Source: Patescibacteria group bacterium
GTDB taxonomy: Bacteria > Patescibacteriota > Minisyncoccia > Phycocordibacterales > UBA2100
Length of the DNA stretch: 6,010 nucleotides
Direction: 5' to 3'
NCBI GenBank assembly: GCA_015491055.1
Contig: WFWP01000027.1
Coordinates: 1 to 6,010 of the forward strand
Below, piece by piece: positions 1 through 5,399 of the stretch (positions are counted from its first letter, which is position 1; every line of letters begins with the position of its first letter). The notes beneath the pieces were generated by a model that was not told where the DNA came from, did not search any database, and saw only the letters and a program-made list of their open reading frames with translations. A program made the translations under genes and the position numbers.

Positions 1-1138
1 GAAACAAATAGAAGAGGAAATTCGCAAATATGAAAAAGAATTAAAACAAGTGCAAGGAGAGAAAATGACATTGCAAAATGCAATATATGAACTTGACATA
101 TCAAGAAAAAAAACCAATGCTCAAATACTTCTCACTGAAAATAAGATCAAAAAAACAAAAGAAAACATCTTGTCTCTAACAGAACAAATAAATCTGAAAT
201 TACTGCAAATAGAAAGAAATTCGAAGGGGCTGGCGCAAGCGTTGCGAAAAATACATGAGGCTGATAACGAAACATTGATTGAAATATTTCTTAAGCACGA
301 AAGTCTTGCGGATGCGTGGATAACCATGGAGTCGCTACGCCGCTTTCAAGAAATTGTGACACAGAAAGTAAATGAATTAAAGGATATAAAAAATCAGTTG
401 GAGGAAGCGAAAAATGAAAAGGAAAAAGAAAAAAGAATTCTGGGCGCAGAAAAGGAAGAGCTTGCATCAAACAAAAAATCCCTTGACATAACACGCCAAA
501 CAAAAAGTCGCTTATTAAAATCAACAAAGAACAAAGAAAGCGAGTACCAAAAGATCCTGAGCGCAAAAAGAAAAGCAAAAGAAGAATTTGAAGCGCAAAT
601 GGCAAAATTTGAAGCGCAATTAAAATTTGTACTTGATAAAAAATCCATACCGGAAAAGGGGAGTAAAATTTTCACCTGGCCGGTACCTAACAGATACATT
701 ACTCAATATTTCGGAAATACAAAATTTGCAAGAAGCGGCGCTTATAATGGAAGGGGACATAACGGTATTGATATTCGCGCGTCCATAGGAACAAGGGTCA
801 ACGCGGTTCTTGACGGAGTGGTCAAAGATACCAATGAGAAAGTGTCCCGCTATTGCCAATATGGCAAATGGGTGCTTATTGATCACAAAAACGGGTTAAC
901 TACACTGTACGCGCATTTAAGTGAAATTTCGGTTAAAAAAGGACAAAATGTTACAACGGGGCAGAGAATAGGTTATTCAGGAAATACCGGATATGCAACC
1001 GGCCCGCATTTGCATTTAACCACATATGCAAGCAAGGCATTGCAATTTAAGCAATATAAATGTAAAACTACCGGTATAGTGGTTAAGGTCCCAATATCCG
1101 CATATGAAGGATACTTGAATCCTTTGGATTACTTTTAA
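1..1138 (+). CDS. M23 family metallopeptidase with N-terminal coiled coil (5' partial)
   Basis: Probable secreted or envelope-anchored peptidoglycan endopeptidase of the EnvC/NlpD-like M23 (LytM) class. The frame is open to the left edge from base 2, so the true start and any signal peptide lie outside the window; the GTG at 50 is internal. The 378 visible residues begin with about 215 of Lys/Glu-rich coiled coil (bases 2 to about 650), then 'FTWPVPNRYITQYFG' opens the catalytic domain. The zinc site looks complete: HxxxD in GHNGID (His at 758-760, Asp at 770-772), a conserved His in YAHLS, and HxH in GPHLHL (His at 1007-1009 and 1013-1015). An active enzyme is therefore predicted, unlike degenerate EnvC. 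Two lone cysteines (854-856, 1061-1063) could form a disulfide in the exported domain. The region after HxH is longer than in the simplest M23 domains and ends in NPLDYF. Cleavage specificity cannot be read from sequence. Confidence 0.93.
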   Translation, partial: KQIEEEIRKYEKELKQVQGEKMTLQNAIYELDISRKKTNAQILLTENKIKKTKENILSLTEQINLKLLQIERNSKGLAQALRKIHEADNETLIEIFLKHESLADAWITMESLRRFQEIVTQKVNELKDIKNQLEEAKNEKEKEKRILGAEKEELASNKKSLDITRQTKSRLLKSTKNKESEYQKILSAKRKAKEEFEAQMAKFEAQLKFVLDKKSIPEKGSKIFTWPVPNRYITQYFGNTKFARSGAYNGRGHNGIDIRASIGTRVNAVLDGVVKDTNEKVSRYCQYGKWVLIDHKNGLTTLYAHLSEISVKKGQNVTTGQRIGYSGNTGYATGPHLHLTTYASKALQFKQYKCKTTGIVVKVPISAYEGYLNPLDYF

Positions 1139-1174
1139 GGTACAAGACCATTCAAGAAATCCGCGCGAATTATT

Positions 1175-1220
1175 CGGCAGTTTTATGTTGTAACAAGGGT
1201 ATTGTATGCCGCAATTTTTT
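1175..1220 (+). terminator. weak candidate terminator after the M23 gene
   Basis: A perfect 5-bp inverted repeat CGGCA (1175-1179) / TGCCG (1207-1211) is followed three bases later by six T residues (1215-1220), 37 bp after the peptidase stop codon. The 27-nt loop is long and the stem short, so this is only suggestive. An alternative 4-bp ATTG/CAAT stem (1201-1204 / 1212-1215) runs directly into the T tract. Nothing stronger is visible downstream of this gene. Confidence 0.3.
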
Positions 1221-1228
1221 ACGAGCAG

Positions 1229-1260
1229 TAGTGTCGCACAATATATCTTTTGCGACATTA
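1229..1260. repeat. 10-bp stem-loop in the convergent intergenic region
   Basis: Arms 1229-1238 and 1251-1260 pair over 10 positions around a 12-nt AT-rich loop. Seven of the pairs (TGTCGCA / TGCGACA) are perfect, and one outer pair is G-U in plus-strand RNA but A-C on the minus strand, which slightly favours function in plus-strand RNA. No T tract follows on either strand, so it is not a canonical intrinsic terminator. It could be a 3'-end stabilising structure between the convergent M23 and methyltransferase transcripts. Confidence 0.55.
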
Positions 1261-1288
1261 TAAAGACAGAATTAAAGACATTAAAAAA
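1254..1288. repeat. three tandem imperfect 11-12 bp AT-rich repeats
   Basis: Three consecutive units start with GACA and end in an A run: 1254-1264, 1265-1276 and 1277-1288. The octamer TAAAGACA recurs at 1261-1268 and 1273-1280. The array begins inside the right arm of the neighbouring stem-loop and ends just before the methyltransferase stop codon. It is too short to be a CRISPR and is most likely slippage-derived; no function is evident. Confidence 0.5.
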
Positions 1289-1291
1289 ACT

Positions 1292-1990
1292 TTACTTACT
1301 CACTATCACTCTATGATTTCCAAATCGTGTTGTTTCTATATCTTGAACGATAAATCCTGCATTTTGAAGCAAATGCACCACCTCAGATTGCGTATATAAA
1401 CATACGGCATTATATACGCTATATATCTCGCCATCATCACCAACATCGCAAAAACGTCTTTCAATCGGCTCGCGCGCGCATGTATATCCGCCGGCAAATT
1501 TACATTCAACACCGGAAACCGATAAAAATAATTTTCCGTTCGCAATCATATTTTTATACAAACCGTTTATTACACATTCTGCGTCAGGATACGGCACATG
1601 ATGTAGCACTCTTTGCGATATGGCAATGGCAATATCATTCGGCACCGATATGGCGCACACATTCTCCTGCCCCGCTCCCCGTGTTATATTTTGCGACACT
1701 TGGAACATGTCCCTTATGTCACACCTGGTAAAATGCAACTTGTTTTCAATACCCAATACTTCACCCACCCGAGCATAATACTCGCGCAGATCATCAATGT
1801 CATAAAGCCAAACATCAAATCCGATTAACGCCAAAATTATTGATACCTTCCCCGCCCCGCAACCTATATTAACGGCCACTCTGCGACCTTTATGCTCAAA
1901 AGCATACTTTATAATTTCCTTGTCAAAGCTGTCCAACCTGCCCCTTGAAATATCAATTCCATAATTTGTGGCATGTATATGCTTAAACAT
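1292..1990 (-). CDS. class I SAM-dependent methyltransferase, substrate unknown
   Basis: A 232-residue Rossmann-fold methyltransferase. Numbering below is from the upstream GTG, two codons earlier. Motif I is VNIGCGAGK at 42-50, with the GxGxG-type SAM loop but Asn where Asp/Glu is usual. The acidic residue ending strand 2 is Asp66 (LYDID). A further acidic patch follows at Asp93 (CDIRD), and a post-motif SQRVLHHVPYPD at 127-138 resembles the 'NVLHHV' segment of small-molecule or TehB/UbiE-like methyltransferases. No extra substrate domain or membrane segment is seen. It lies immediately behind serS. The start is ambiguous: GTG at 1996-1994 overlaps the serS TGA, while ATG at 1990-1988 follows AGGTG by three bases; I chose the ATG. 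Seven cysteines in 234 residues is rather many. The substrate cannot be inferred; the serS link suggests co-transcription, not shared function. Confidence 0.85.
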   Translation of the reverse strand: MFKHIHATNYGIDISRGRLDSFDKEIIKYAFEHKGRRVAVNIGCGAGKVSIILALIGFDVWLYDIDDLREYYARVGEVLGIENKLHFTRCDIRDMFQVSQNITRGAGQENVCAISVPNDIAIAISQRVLHHVPYPDAECVINGLYKNMIANGKLFLSVSGVECKFAGGYTCAREPIERRFCDVGDDGEIYSVYNAVCLYTQSEVVHLLQNAGFIVQDIETTRFGNHRVIVSK

Positions 1991-1992
1991 TT

Positions 1993-3312
1993 TCACCTGT
2001 CAAACTCTTTTTTTATAAACTCTTGCCCATTCATGTATTTTCTCAACACTTCCGGAATTTTCACAGACCCATCTTTTTGTTGATATTGTTCAAGTATAGC
2101 TATTAACGGCCTGCCTGAAAAGGCGGTTGCATCATTTGTGTGTAATAACTTTTTCTCTCCGTACATTGTTTTATAGAATGCATTTATGCCACGCGTTTGG
2201 TAATCTGTCATATAATCGCTTGTGTGCGTCTCTCTATACGCATTTTGCCCTGGCAACCATGCTTCAATATCAAATTGTTGATAATCCGGCGAACCTGTAT
2301 CTCCGGTGCATATTTGAACCAATCTGTAATGCAATCCAAGTTGTTGCATCAAATATTCTTGCAAGCCCACTATAAGTTTCTGCTCGTCGGATCCGGTTTC
2401 TGCGGTCGTAAAGCTCTCAATTTCCGATTTATCAAATTGGTGTCCTCGTATCATACCTTTCATGTCTTTTCCGTATGTCCCCGCTTCCCTGCGAAACGCG
2501 GTTGAATATCCGATATATCTTTTCGGCAAATCTTTTTCTTCAAGAACCTCATTCATATGATAAGGTGCCATTGTATGTTCCGCACTCGCAACCAAATTCA
2601 AGTCTTCCATTTCAATGCGATATGTAGTGTCTCCTTGCACGCGATGTATCGCTTTTTGCACCTCTCTGCGAACCATAACCGGAGGTAACATCGGAATAAA
2701 CGGCTTGTCCGATAAGTGTGATAATTTCAAATTGTCTCTTACTTTTCTGATAATATCGGTATTGGTAAACACATCAAAAGCGAATTGATGCATAGCGAAT
2801 TGTAATCTGACCAAATCACCTTTCAAATACCAAAATCTCGCGCCGCTAACCTCCGATGCCTTTTTTGTATCCAAAATATCCAATTCTTCCGCAAGTTCCC
2901 AATGCTCTTTCGGATTAAAGTCAAATTCAGGCTTGCTCCCCCATTCGCTCAACACGACATTGTCATTTTCATCTTTACCCACAGGCATACTCGGGTCGGT
3001 AACATTTGGCACTGCATATAACAATGTATTGTATTCGCGCATCAAATCACCTAACTTACCTTCCAATTCACGAATCTTATCTTTTACCAAAGACACACTC
3101 TCAATCATATCTCGTTTCTTGTTGCCGGAAGCCTTTGCTATTTCGGCGGACACACGATTTTGCTCTGCACGCATATCATCAAGTTCCTTTTGCAATTTTC
3201 GTCTTTCGTCATCTAAGAGCAGAAGTCGGTCAATATTAACATCTTTACCTTTGTTCTTGGTGGAACGCTTGACCAAATCAACATTTTCCCTGATGAATTT
3301 GATATCCAACAT
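1993..3312 (-). CDS. serS: seryl-tRNA synthetase
   Basis: Class II aminoacyl-tRNA synthetase that charges tRNA-Ser (and tRNA-Sec where present) with serine in the cytoplasm. The 439 residues are slightly longer than the typical ~425. The N-terminal tRNA-binding domain starts MLDIKFIREN, with a long antiparallel coiled coil at about 28-98. The catalytic core has a motif 1 region with FIPMLPPVMV (205-214), motif 2 FRREAG...GMIRGHQFDK (273-295, with the ATP-binding Arg/Glu), and motif 3 around 'SGRPLIAILEQYQ' (399-411, with the invariant Arg401), then the usual DGSVKIPEVLRKYM tail. The frame is open 68 codons further upstream, but that stretch is antisense to dprA and the family N-terminus fixes the start at the ATG at 3312-3310. 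Odd: motif 3 reads HTNDATAFSGR where most homologues have HTLNGTA-like text. The stop TGA overlaps the methyltransferase GTG. Confidence 0.97.
   Translation of the reverse strand: MLDIKFIRENVDLVKRSTKNKGKDVNIDRLLLLDDERRKLQKELDDMRAEQNRVSAEIAKASGNKKRDMIESVSLVKDKIRELEGKLGDLMREYNTLLYAVPNVTDPSMPVGKDENDNVVLSEWGSKPEFDFNPKEHWELAEELDILDTKKASEVSGARFWYLKGDLVRLQFAMHQFAFDVFTNTDIIRKVRDNLKLSHLSDKPFIPMLPPVMVRREVQKAIHRVQGDTTYRIEMEDLNLVASAEHTMAPYHMNEVLEEKDLPKRYIGYSTAFRREAGTYGKDMKGMIRGHQFDKSEIESFTTAETGSDEQKLIVGLQEYLMQQLGLHYRLVQICTGDTGSPDYQQFDIEAWLPGQNAYRETHTSDYMTDYQTRGINAFYKTMYGEKKLLHTNDATAFSGRPLIAILEQYQQKDGSVKIPEVLRKYMNGQEFIKKEFDR
1994..1998 (-). promoter_or_regulatory. Shine-Dalgarno-like AGGTG overlapping the serS stop
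   Basis: On the minus strand AGGTG (1998 to 1994) overlaps the serS TGA (1995-1993) and sits three bases before the methyltransferase ATG at 1990. It is the only clear SD-like element at a gene start in the window, and it also contains the alternative GTG start (1996-1994). The arrangement suggests translation of the methyltransferase by terminating or re-initiating ribosomes from serS. Confidence 0.45.
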
Positions 3313-3314
3313 AA

Positions 3315-3323
3315 TGTTATAAT
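3315..3323 (+). promoter_or_regulatory. dprA extended -10 promoter
   Basis: TGTTATAAT at 3315-3323 is a perfect extended -10 (TGn plus consensus TATAAT). No good -35 is seen at 16-18 bp, which an extended -10 can tolerate. The expected +1 is A3329 or A3330, leaving at most 3-4 nt before the dprA ATG at 3333. There is no Shine-Dalgarno, so the mRNA is probably leaderless or nearly so. Confidence 0.65.
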
Positions 3324-3347
3324 ACAACAATAATGCAAATGGGACAA
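3319..3347 (-). promoter_or_regulatory. serS promoter giving a leaderless mRNA
   Basis: Read on the minus strand: -35 TTGTCC (3347-3342, 4/6 to consensus), a 17-bp spacer, and -10 TATTAT (3324-3319, 5/6). The usual distance puts +1 at 3312, exactly the A of the serS ATG, and there is no Shine-Dalgarno before that ATG. The -35 lies inside the first codons of dprA, and the -10 overlaps the dprA -10 on the other strand. Confidence 0.55.
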
Positions 3348-4211
3348 ATACGAAAATTAAACAAAGATCAATTTCCGCCGTTATTGCTTGAAATACCGGA
3401 TGCGCCCAAAGAATTGTATTATGAAGGATGCGTTCCGGATTGGTCTGAATACAAATTACTAACGGTTGTCGGTTCACGAAAGTATTCAACATATGGCGCA
3501 GATGTTTGCAAAGCACTGATATCCGGATTAAAGGGATACAAAATCGCGATAGTAAGCGGTCTTGCGATAGGAATTGATTCCATAGCGCACAAAACGGCGC
3601 TTGAATATGAAATTCTCACCATTGCCGTTCCGGGCTCCGGAATAGACAGATCGGTTTTATACCCGCGATCAAACCGCAAACTTGCGGACTACATAATTGA
3701 AAAAGGAGGACTTATATTGAGTGAATATTCCCCACTCACAAAGGCTGCTCTGCACACATTTCCGCGCAGAAACAGAATTATGGCGGGAATGAGTCATGCT
3801 ACATTGTTAATAGAAGCAGCCGAAAGATCCGGGACACTCATAACTGCCAAGCTTGCGACTGAATACAACAGAGAACTACTTGCGGTTCCGCATGACATCA
3901 CAAGAGTGACATCAAAAGGTGTTAACAAGTTTATTAAAATGGGAGCAATACCGGTAACTGAAAGCGAGGATATATTGGAAGCAATGAGTATTGAATTTGA
4001 TACAAACAATACAAATACAAAACTTAATATGAATACTTTATCTGATGATGAGCGGCGAGTTATAAATTTACTGAATAAAAATCCCATGCGGAAAGACGAA
4101 CTGATACAACGCCTGCAAATGGATGTCAGTCAAGCAAATATATTACTTTCGGCAATGGAATTGAAAGAACTGATTAAAGAAGAAATGAGTGAAGTGAGAT
4201 TGCAAATTTAA
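3333..4211 (+). CDS. dprA: DNA-processing protein DprA (Smf)
   Basis: Binds incoming single-stranded DNA and loads RecA during natural transformation, in the cytoplasm. The 292 residues cover the Rossmann-like DprA core and a C-terminal winged helix (about 234-292), without the N-terminal SAM-like domain of longer homologues. Family motifs in order: LYYEG (28-32), VVGSRK (45-50), IVSGLAIGID (73-82), VPGSGIDRSVLYPRS (99-113), FPRRNRIMAG (143-152), LLIEAAERSGTLITA (158-172) and LLAVPHDI (182-189), where VPG is the more usual text. The start ATG at 3333 fits the promoter; a second in-frame ATG lies at 3339. It is divergent from serS, 20 bp away, and an ATP-grasp gene follows on the same strand after a short gap. 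DprA is often retained in Patescibacteria together with com genes for DNA uptake; no com gene is visible here. Confidence 0.96.
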   Translation: MQMGQIRKLNKDQFPPLLLEIPDAPKELYYEGCVPDWSEYKLLTVVGSRKYSTYGADVCKALISGLKGYKIAIVSGLAIGIDSIAHKTALEYEILTIAVPGSGIDRSVLYPRSNRKLADYIIEKGGLILSEYSPLTKAALHTFPRRNRIMAGMSHATLLIEAAERSGTLITAKLATEYNRELLAVPHDITRVTSKGVNKFIKMGAIPVTESEDILEAMSIEFDTNNTNTKLNMNTLSDDERRVINLLNKNPMRKDELIQRLQMDVSQANILLSAMELKELIKEEMSEVRLQI

Positions 4212-4231
4212 CAACAAACATTTTATTTATA

Positions 4232-4244
4232 GAGTTGAAAACTC
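4232..4244 (+). repeat. small inverted repeat before the ATP-grasp gene
   Basis: GAGTT (4232-4236), GAA loop, AACTC (4240-4244): a perfect 5-bp inverted repeat in the dprA/ATP-grasp junction. It covers the possible TTG start at 4235 and ends eight bases before the ATG at 4253. It may be a translation-modulating hairpin or chance; no T tract follows, so it is not a terminator. Confidence 0.35.
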
Positions 4245-4252
4245 GCCTCAAA

Positions 4253-5113
4253 ATGATAACCTGCGCGTTTATGGACAACATAATAAATAATGTACAAGGT
4301 TGGGGCAGGTTTTTGGTTGAAGCCGTGCGCGAATATGCGTATAAGAATAATTTGAAATTTGAAACATTCAGTGGTGATTGGGTAATCAGACTTGAAACAA
4401 ACCCCGCTACTTCGCGAAAACACATAGTTAAATATTTGTTTGGTAATGAGTTTGGATTGAACAATACCGCATCACGAGCGATTTGCAATGACAAATCGGC
4501 AACGTATCAAGTACTCACGAGAGAAAAACTGAAAGCTCTGGAACATGTGATACTGCTTCGCCCCGGATCATTGGGCGCGCCGAATAATACTTACGAAATC
4601 GCAAAATATGCGCTACACAAATTCGGATACTCGGCAATCATCAAACCAAACAGCGGAAGCGGAGGTGATGATATAAATCATATCAAATCTGAAAAAGAAT
4701 TAAGAAAAAATTTGGATTATATGTTTTTACGATACAGAGCGCTGACAATTTCCCCTTTTGTAAACATCTCGGCGGAATATCGTGTATGTGTACTCAATCA
4801 AAATGCTGAATTGATATATGAAAAAGTAAAAACACAAGATATGCTTCAACATAATTTAAGTAAGGGTGCGGTTGCAAAAGAAATCAAAGATGCGAAATTA
4901 AACGAAACATTGGGCAAATTGGCAATACGCGCATCAAAAGCGGTGGGAATAAATTTTGCGAATGTTGACATAATAAACGTATCCGGAAATCTTATGGTTA
5001 TAGAGATAAACAGCGGTGTAATGTTTGAACACTATTCATCACAAAGTGAAGAGAACGCCAAAAAAGCCATGCGTGTTTACCATAAGGCGCTTGACATGTT
5101 ATTTGAAAAGTAA
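4253..5113 (+). CDS. ATP-grasp ligase, RimK/glutathione-synthetase-like, substrate unknown
   Basis: An ATP-dependent carboxylate-amine (or thiol) ligase by fold, acting through an acyl-phosphate. Numbering is from an upstream TTG at 4235, which would add six residues. The N-terminal half (about 7-80) is a pre-ATP-grasp region without recognisable motifs. DKSATYQVL (86-94) opens the ATP-grasp domain. IIKPNSGSGGDDI (135-147) holds Lys137 and the flexible Gly-rich loop, and SPFVNISAEYRVCVL (173-187) holds Glu181 and Arg183. VDII with Asp245 and VIEINSGV with Glu257 and Asn259 supply the Mg-ATP ligands. All core residues appear present, so activity is expected. I chose ATG 4253 because it is the commoner start codon and begins at a hydrophobic strand (MITCAF); neither start has a Shine-Dalgarno. 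It probably shares the dprA transcript. Candidate roles such as amino-acid tailing, peptide or poly-amino-acid synthesis cannot be separated by sequence alone. Confidence 0.85.
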   Translation: MITCAFMDNIINNVQGWGRFLVEAVREYAYKNNLKFETFSGDWVIRLETNPATSRKHIVKYLFGNEFGLNNTASRAICNDKSATYQVLTREKLKALEHVILLRPGSLGAPNNTYEIAKYALHKFGYSAIIKPNSGSGGDDINHIKSEKELRKNLDYMFLRYRALTISPFVNISAEYRVCVLNQNAELIYEKVKTQDMLQHNLSKGAVAKEIKDAKLNETLGKLAIRASKAVGINFANVDIINVSGNLMVIEINSGVMFEHYSSQSEENAKKAMRVYHKALDMLFEK

Positions 5114-5135
5114 AATGTCTTACACTTGATTGATG

Positions 5136-5208
5136 AGCCAAGACGGAGACTCGAACTCCGGACCTACGGTTTACGACACCGTTGCTCTACCAACTGAGCT
5201 ACCTTGGC
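5136..5208 (-). tRNA. tRNA-Thr (anticodon CGU)
   Basis: A 73-nt cloverleaf on the minus strand that reads ACG codons. Acceptor GCCAAGG pairs with TCTTGGC (one G-U); D stem GCTC/GAGC; anticodon stem ACGGT/ACCGT around loop GTCGTAA; 5-nt variable loop; T stem CGGAG/CTCCG with loop TTCGAGT. G1-C72 and C2-G71, known threonine identity pairs, are present, and the discriminator is U73. No CCA is encoded, so CCA must be added by nucleotidyltransferase. Position 32 is G opposite A38, where a pyrimidine is usual. It is the distal gene of a two-tRNA unit, and its 3' end faces the ATP-grasp stop codon 22 bp away with no visible terminator. Confidence 0.96.
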
Positions 5209-5212
5209 CACG

Positions 5213-5232
5213 GAACGCAAAACACTGCGTTC
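5213..5232 (-). repeat. 7-bp hairpin just 5' of tRNA-Thr(CGU)
   Basis: Perfect inverted repeat GAACGCA (5213-5219) / TGCGTTC (5226-5232) around a 6-nt loop, only four bases before the mature tRNA 5' end in the minus-strand transcript. It has no T tract, so it is more likely a precursor or processing structure than a terminator. Confidence 0.6.
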
Positions 5233-5243
5233 AACATAATTTA

Positions 5244-5286
5244 ATTTGTACCTGCGCGCTACCATTTGCGCGCTTGCGATACAAAT
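5244..5286 (-). repeat. two-tier stem-loop in the inter-tRNA spacer
   Basis: Inner arms GCGCGC at 5254-5259 and 5268-5273 enclose an 8-nt loop. Outer arms ATTTGTA (5244-5250) and TACAAAT (5280-5286) pair over 7 bp across an asymmetric internal loop of 3 and 6 nt. It starts five bases after the 3' end of tRNA-Thr(GGU). There is no T run, so the structure probably belongs to the dicistronic tRNA precursor. Confidence 0.6.
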
Positions 5287-5290
5287 CCGG

Positions 5291-5363
5291 AGCCATTGCG
5301 CGGGATTGAACCGCGGACCTCACCCTTACCATGGGTGCGCTCTACCTACTGAGCTACAATGGC
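5291..5363 (-). tRNA. tRNA-Thr (anticodon GGU)
   Basis: A 73-nt cloverleaf on the minus strand that reads ACC and ACU. Acceptor GCCATTG/CAATGGC is perfectly paired; D stem GCTC/GAGC; anticodon stem CACCC/GGGTG with loop ATGGTAA; T stem CGCGG/CCGCG with loop TTCAATC; discriminator U73. G1-C72 and C2-G71 agree with threonine identity. The genomic bases after U73 are CCG, not CCA. Position 32 is A opposite A38, an uncommon purine-purine combination also seen as G32-A38 in its partner. It is the promoter-proximal gene of the pair. Confidence 0.97.
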
Positions 5364-5371
5364 GCAATGTA

Positions 5372-5399
5372 ATTCTACAATGTTTTTTCAAGATGACAA
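5372..5399 (-). promoter_or_regulatory. sigma-70-like promoter of the tRNA-Thr pair
   Basis: On the minus strand: TTGTCA (5399-5394, 5/6 to the -35 consensus), a 16-bp spacer, TAGAAT (5377-5372, 5/6 to the -10 consensus). The predicted +1 is about 5365, a G two bases before the mature tRNA-Thr(GGU) 5' end at 5363, so almost no 5' leader is expected. Confidence 0.7.

Noticed and set aside
291..699. Minus-strand hydrophobic, Phe-rich frames opposite the M23 gene
   Set aside because: They are the complement of Lys/Glu-rich coiled-coil codons (AAA, GAA), which read as Phe/Leu/Ser; they are not genes.
1254..1288. Possible CRISPR-like array
   Set aside because: There are only three imperfect 11-12 bp units with no spacers.
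1993..1995. UGA recoded as glycine, as in Gracilibacteria/SR1
   Set aside because: serS has a complete family-length C-terminus ending at this TGA, and no in-frame TGA occurs inside the recognised genes.
2933..3322. Plus-strand 129-codon frame inside serS
   Set aside because: It is the low-complexity Ser/Leu-rich shadow of the SerRS coiled coil, and serS is certain.
3313..3516. Extended N-terminus for SerRS upstream of ATG 3312
   Set aside because: The extra 68 codons are antisense to dprA, and the family N-terminus MLDIKFIRENVD begins exactly at 3312.
5114..5135. Terminator between the ATP-grasp gene and the tRNA pair
   Set aside because: The 22 bp contain no inverted repeat or T tract, so the convergent transcripts must end elsewhere or by another means.
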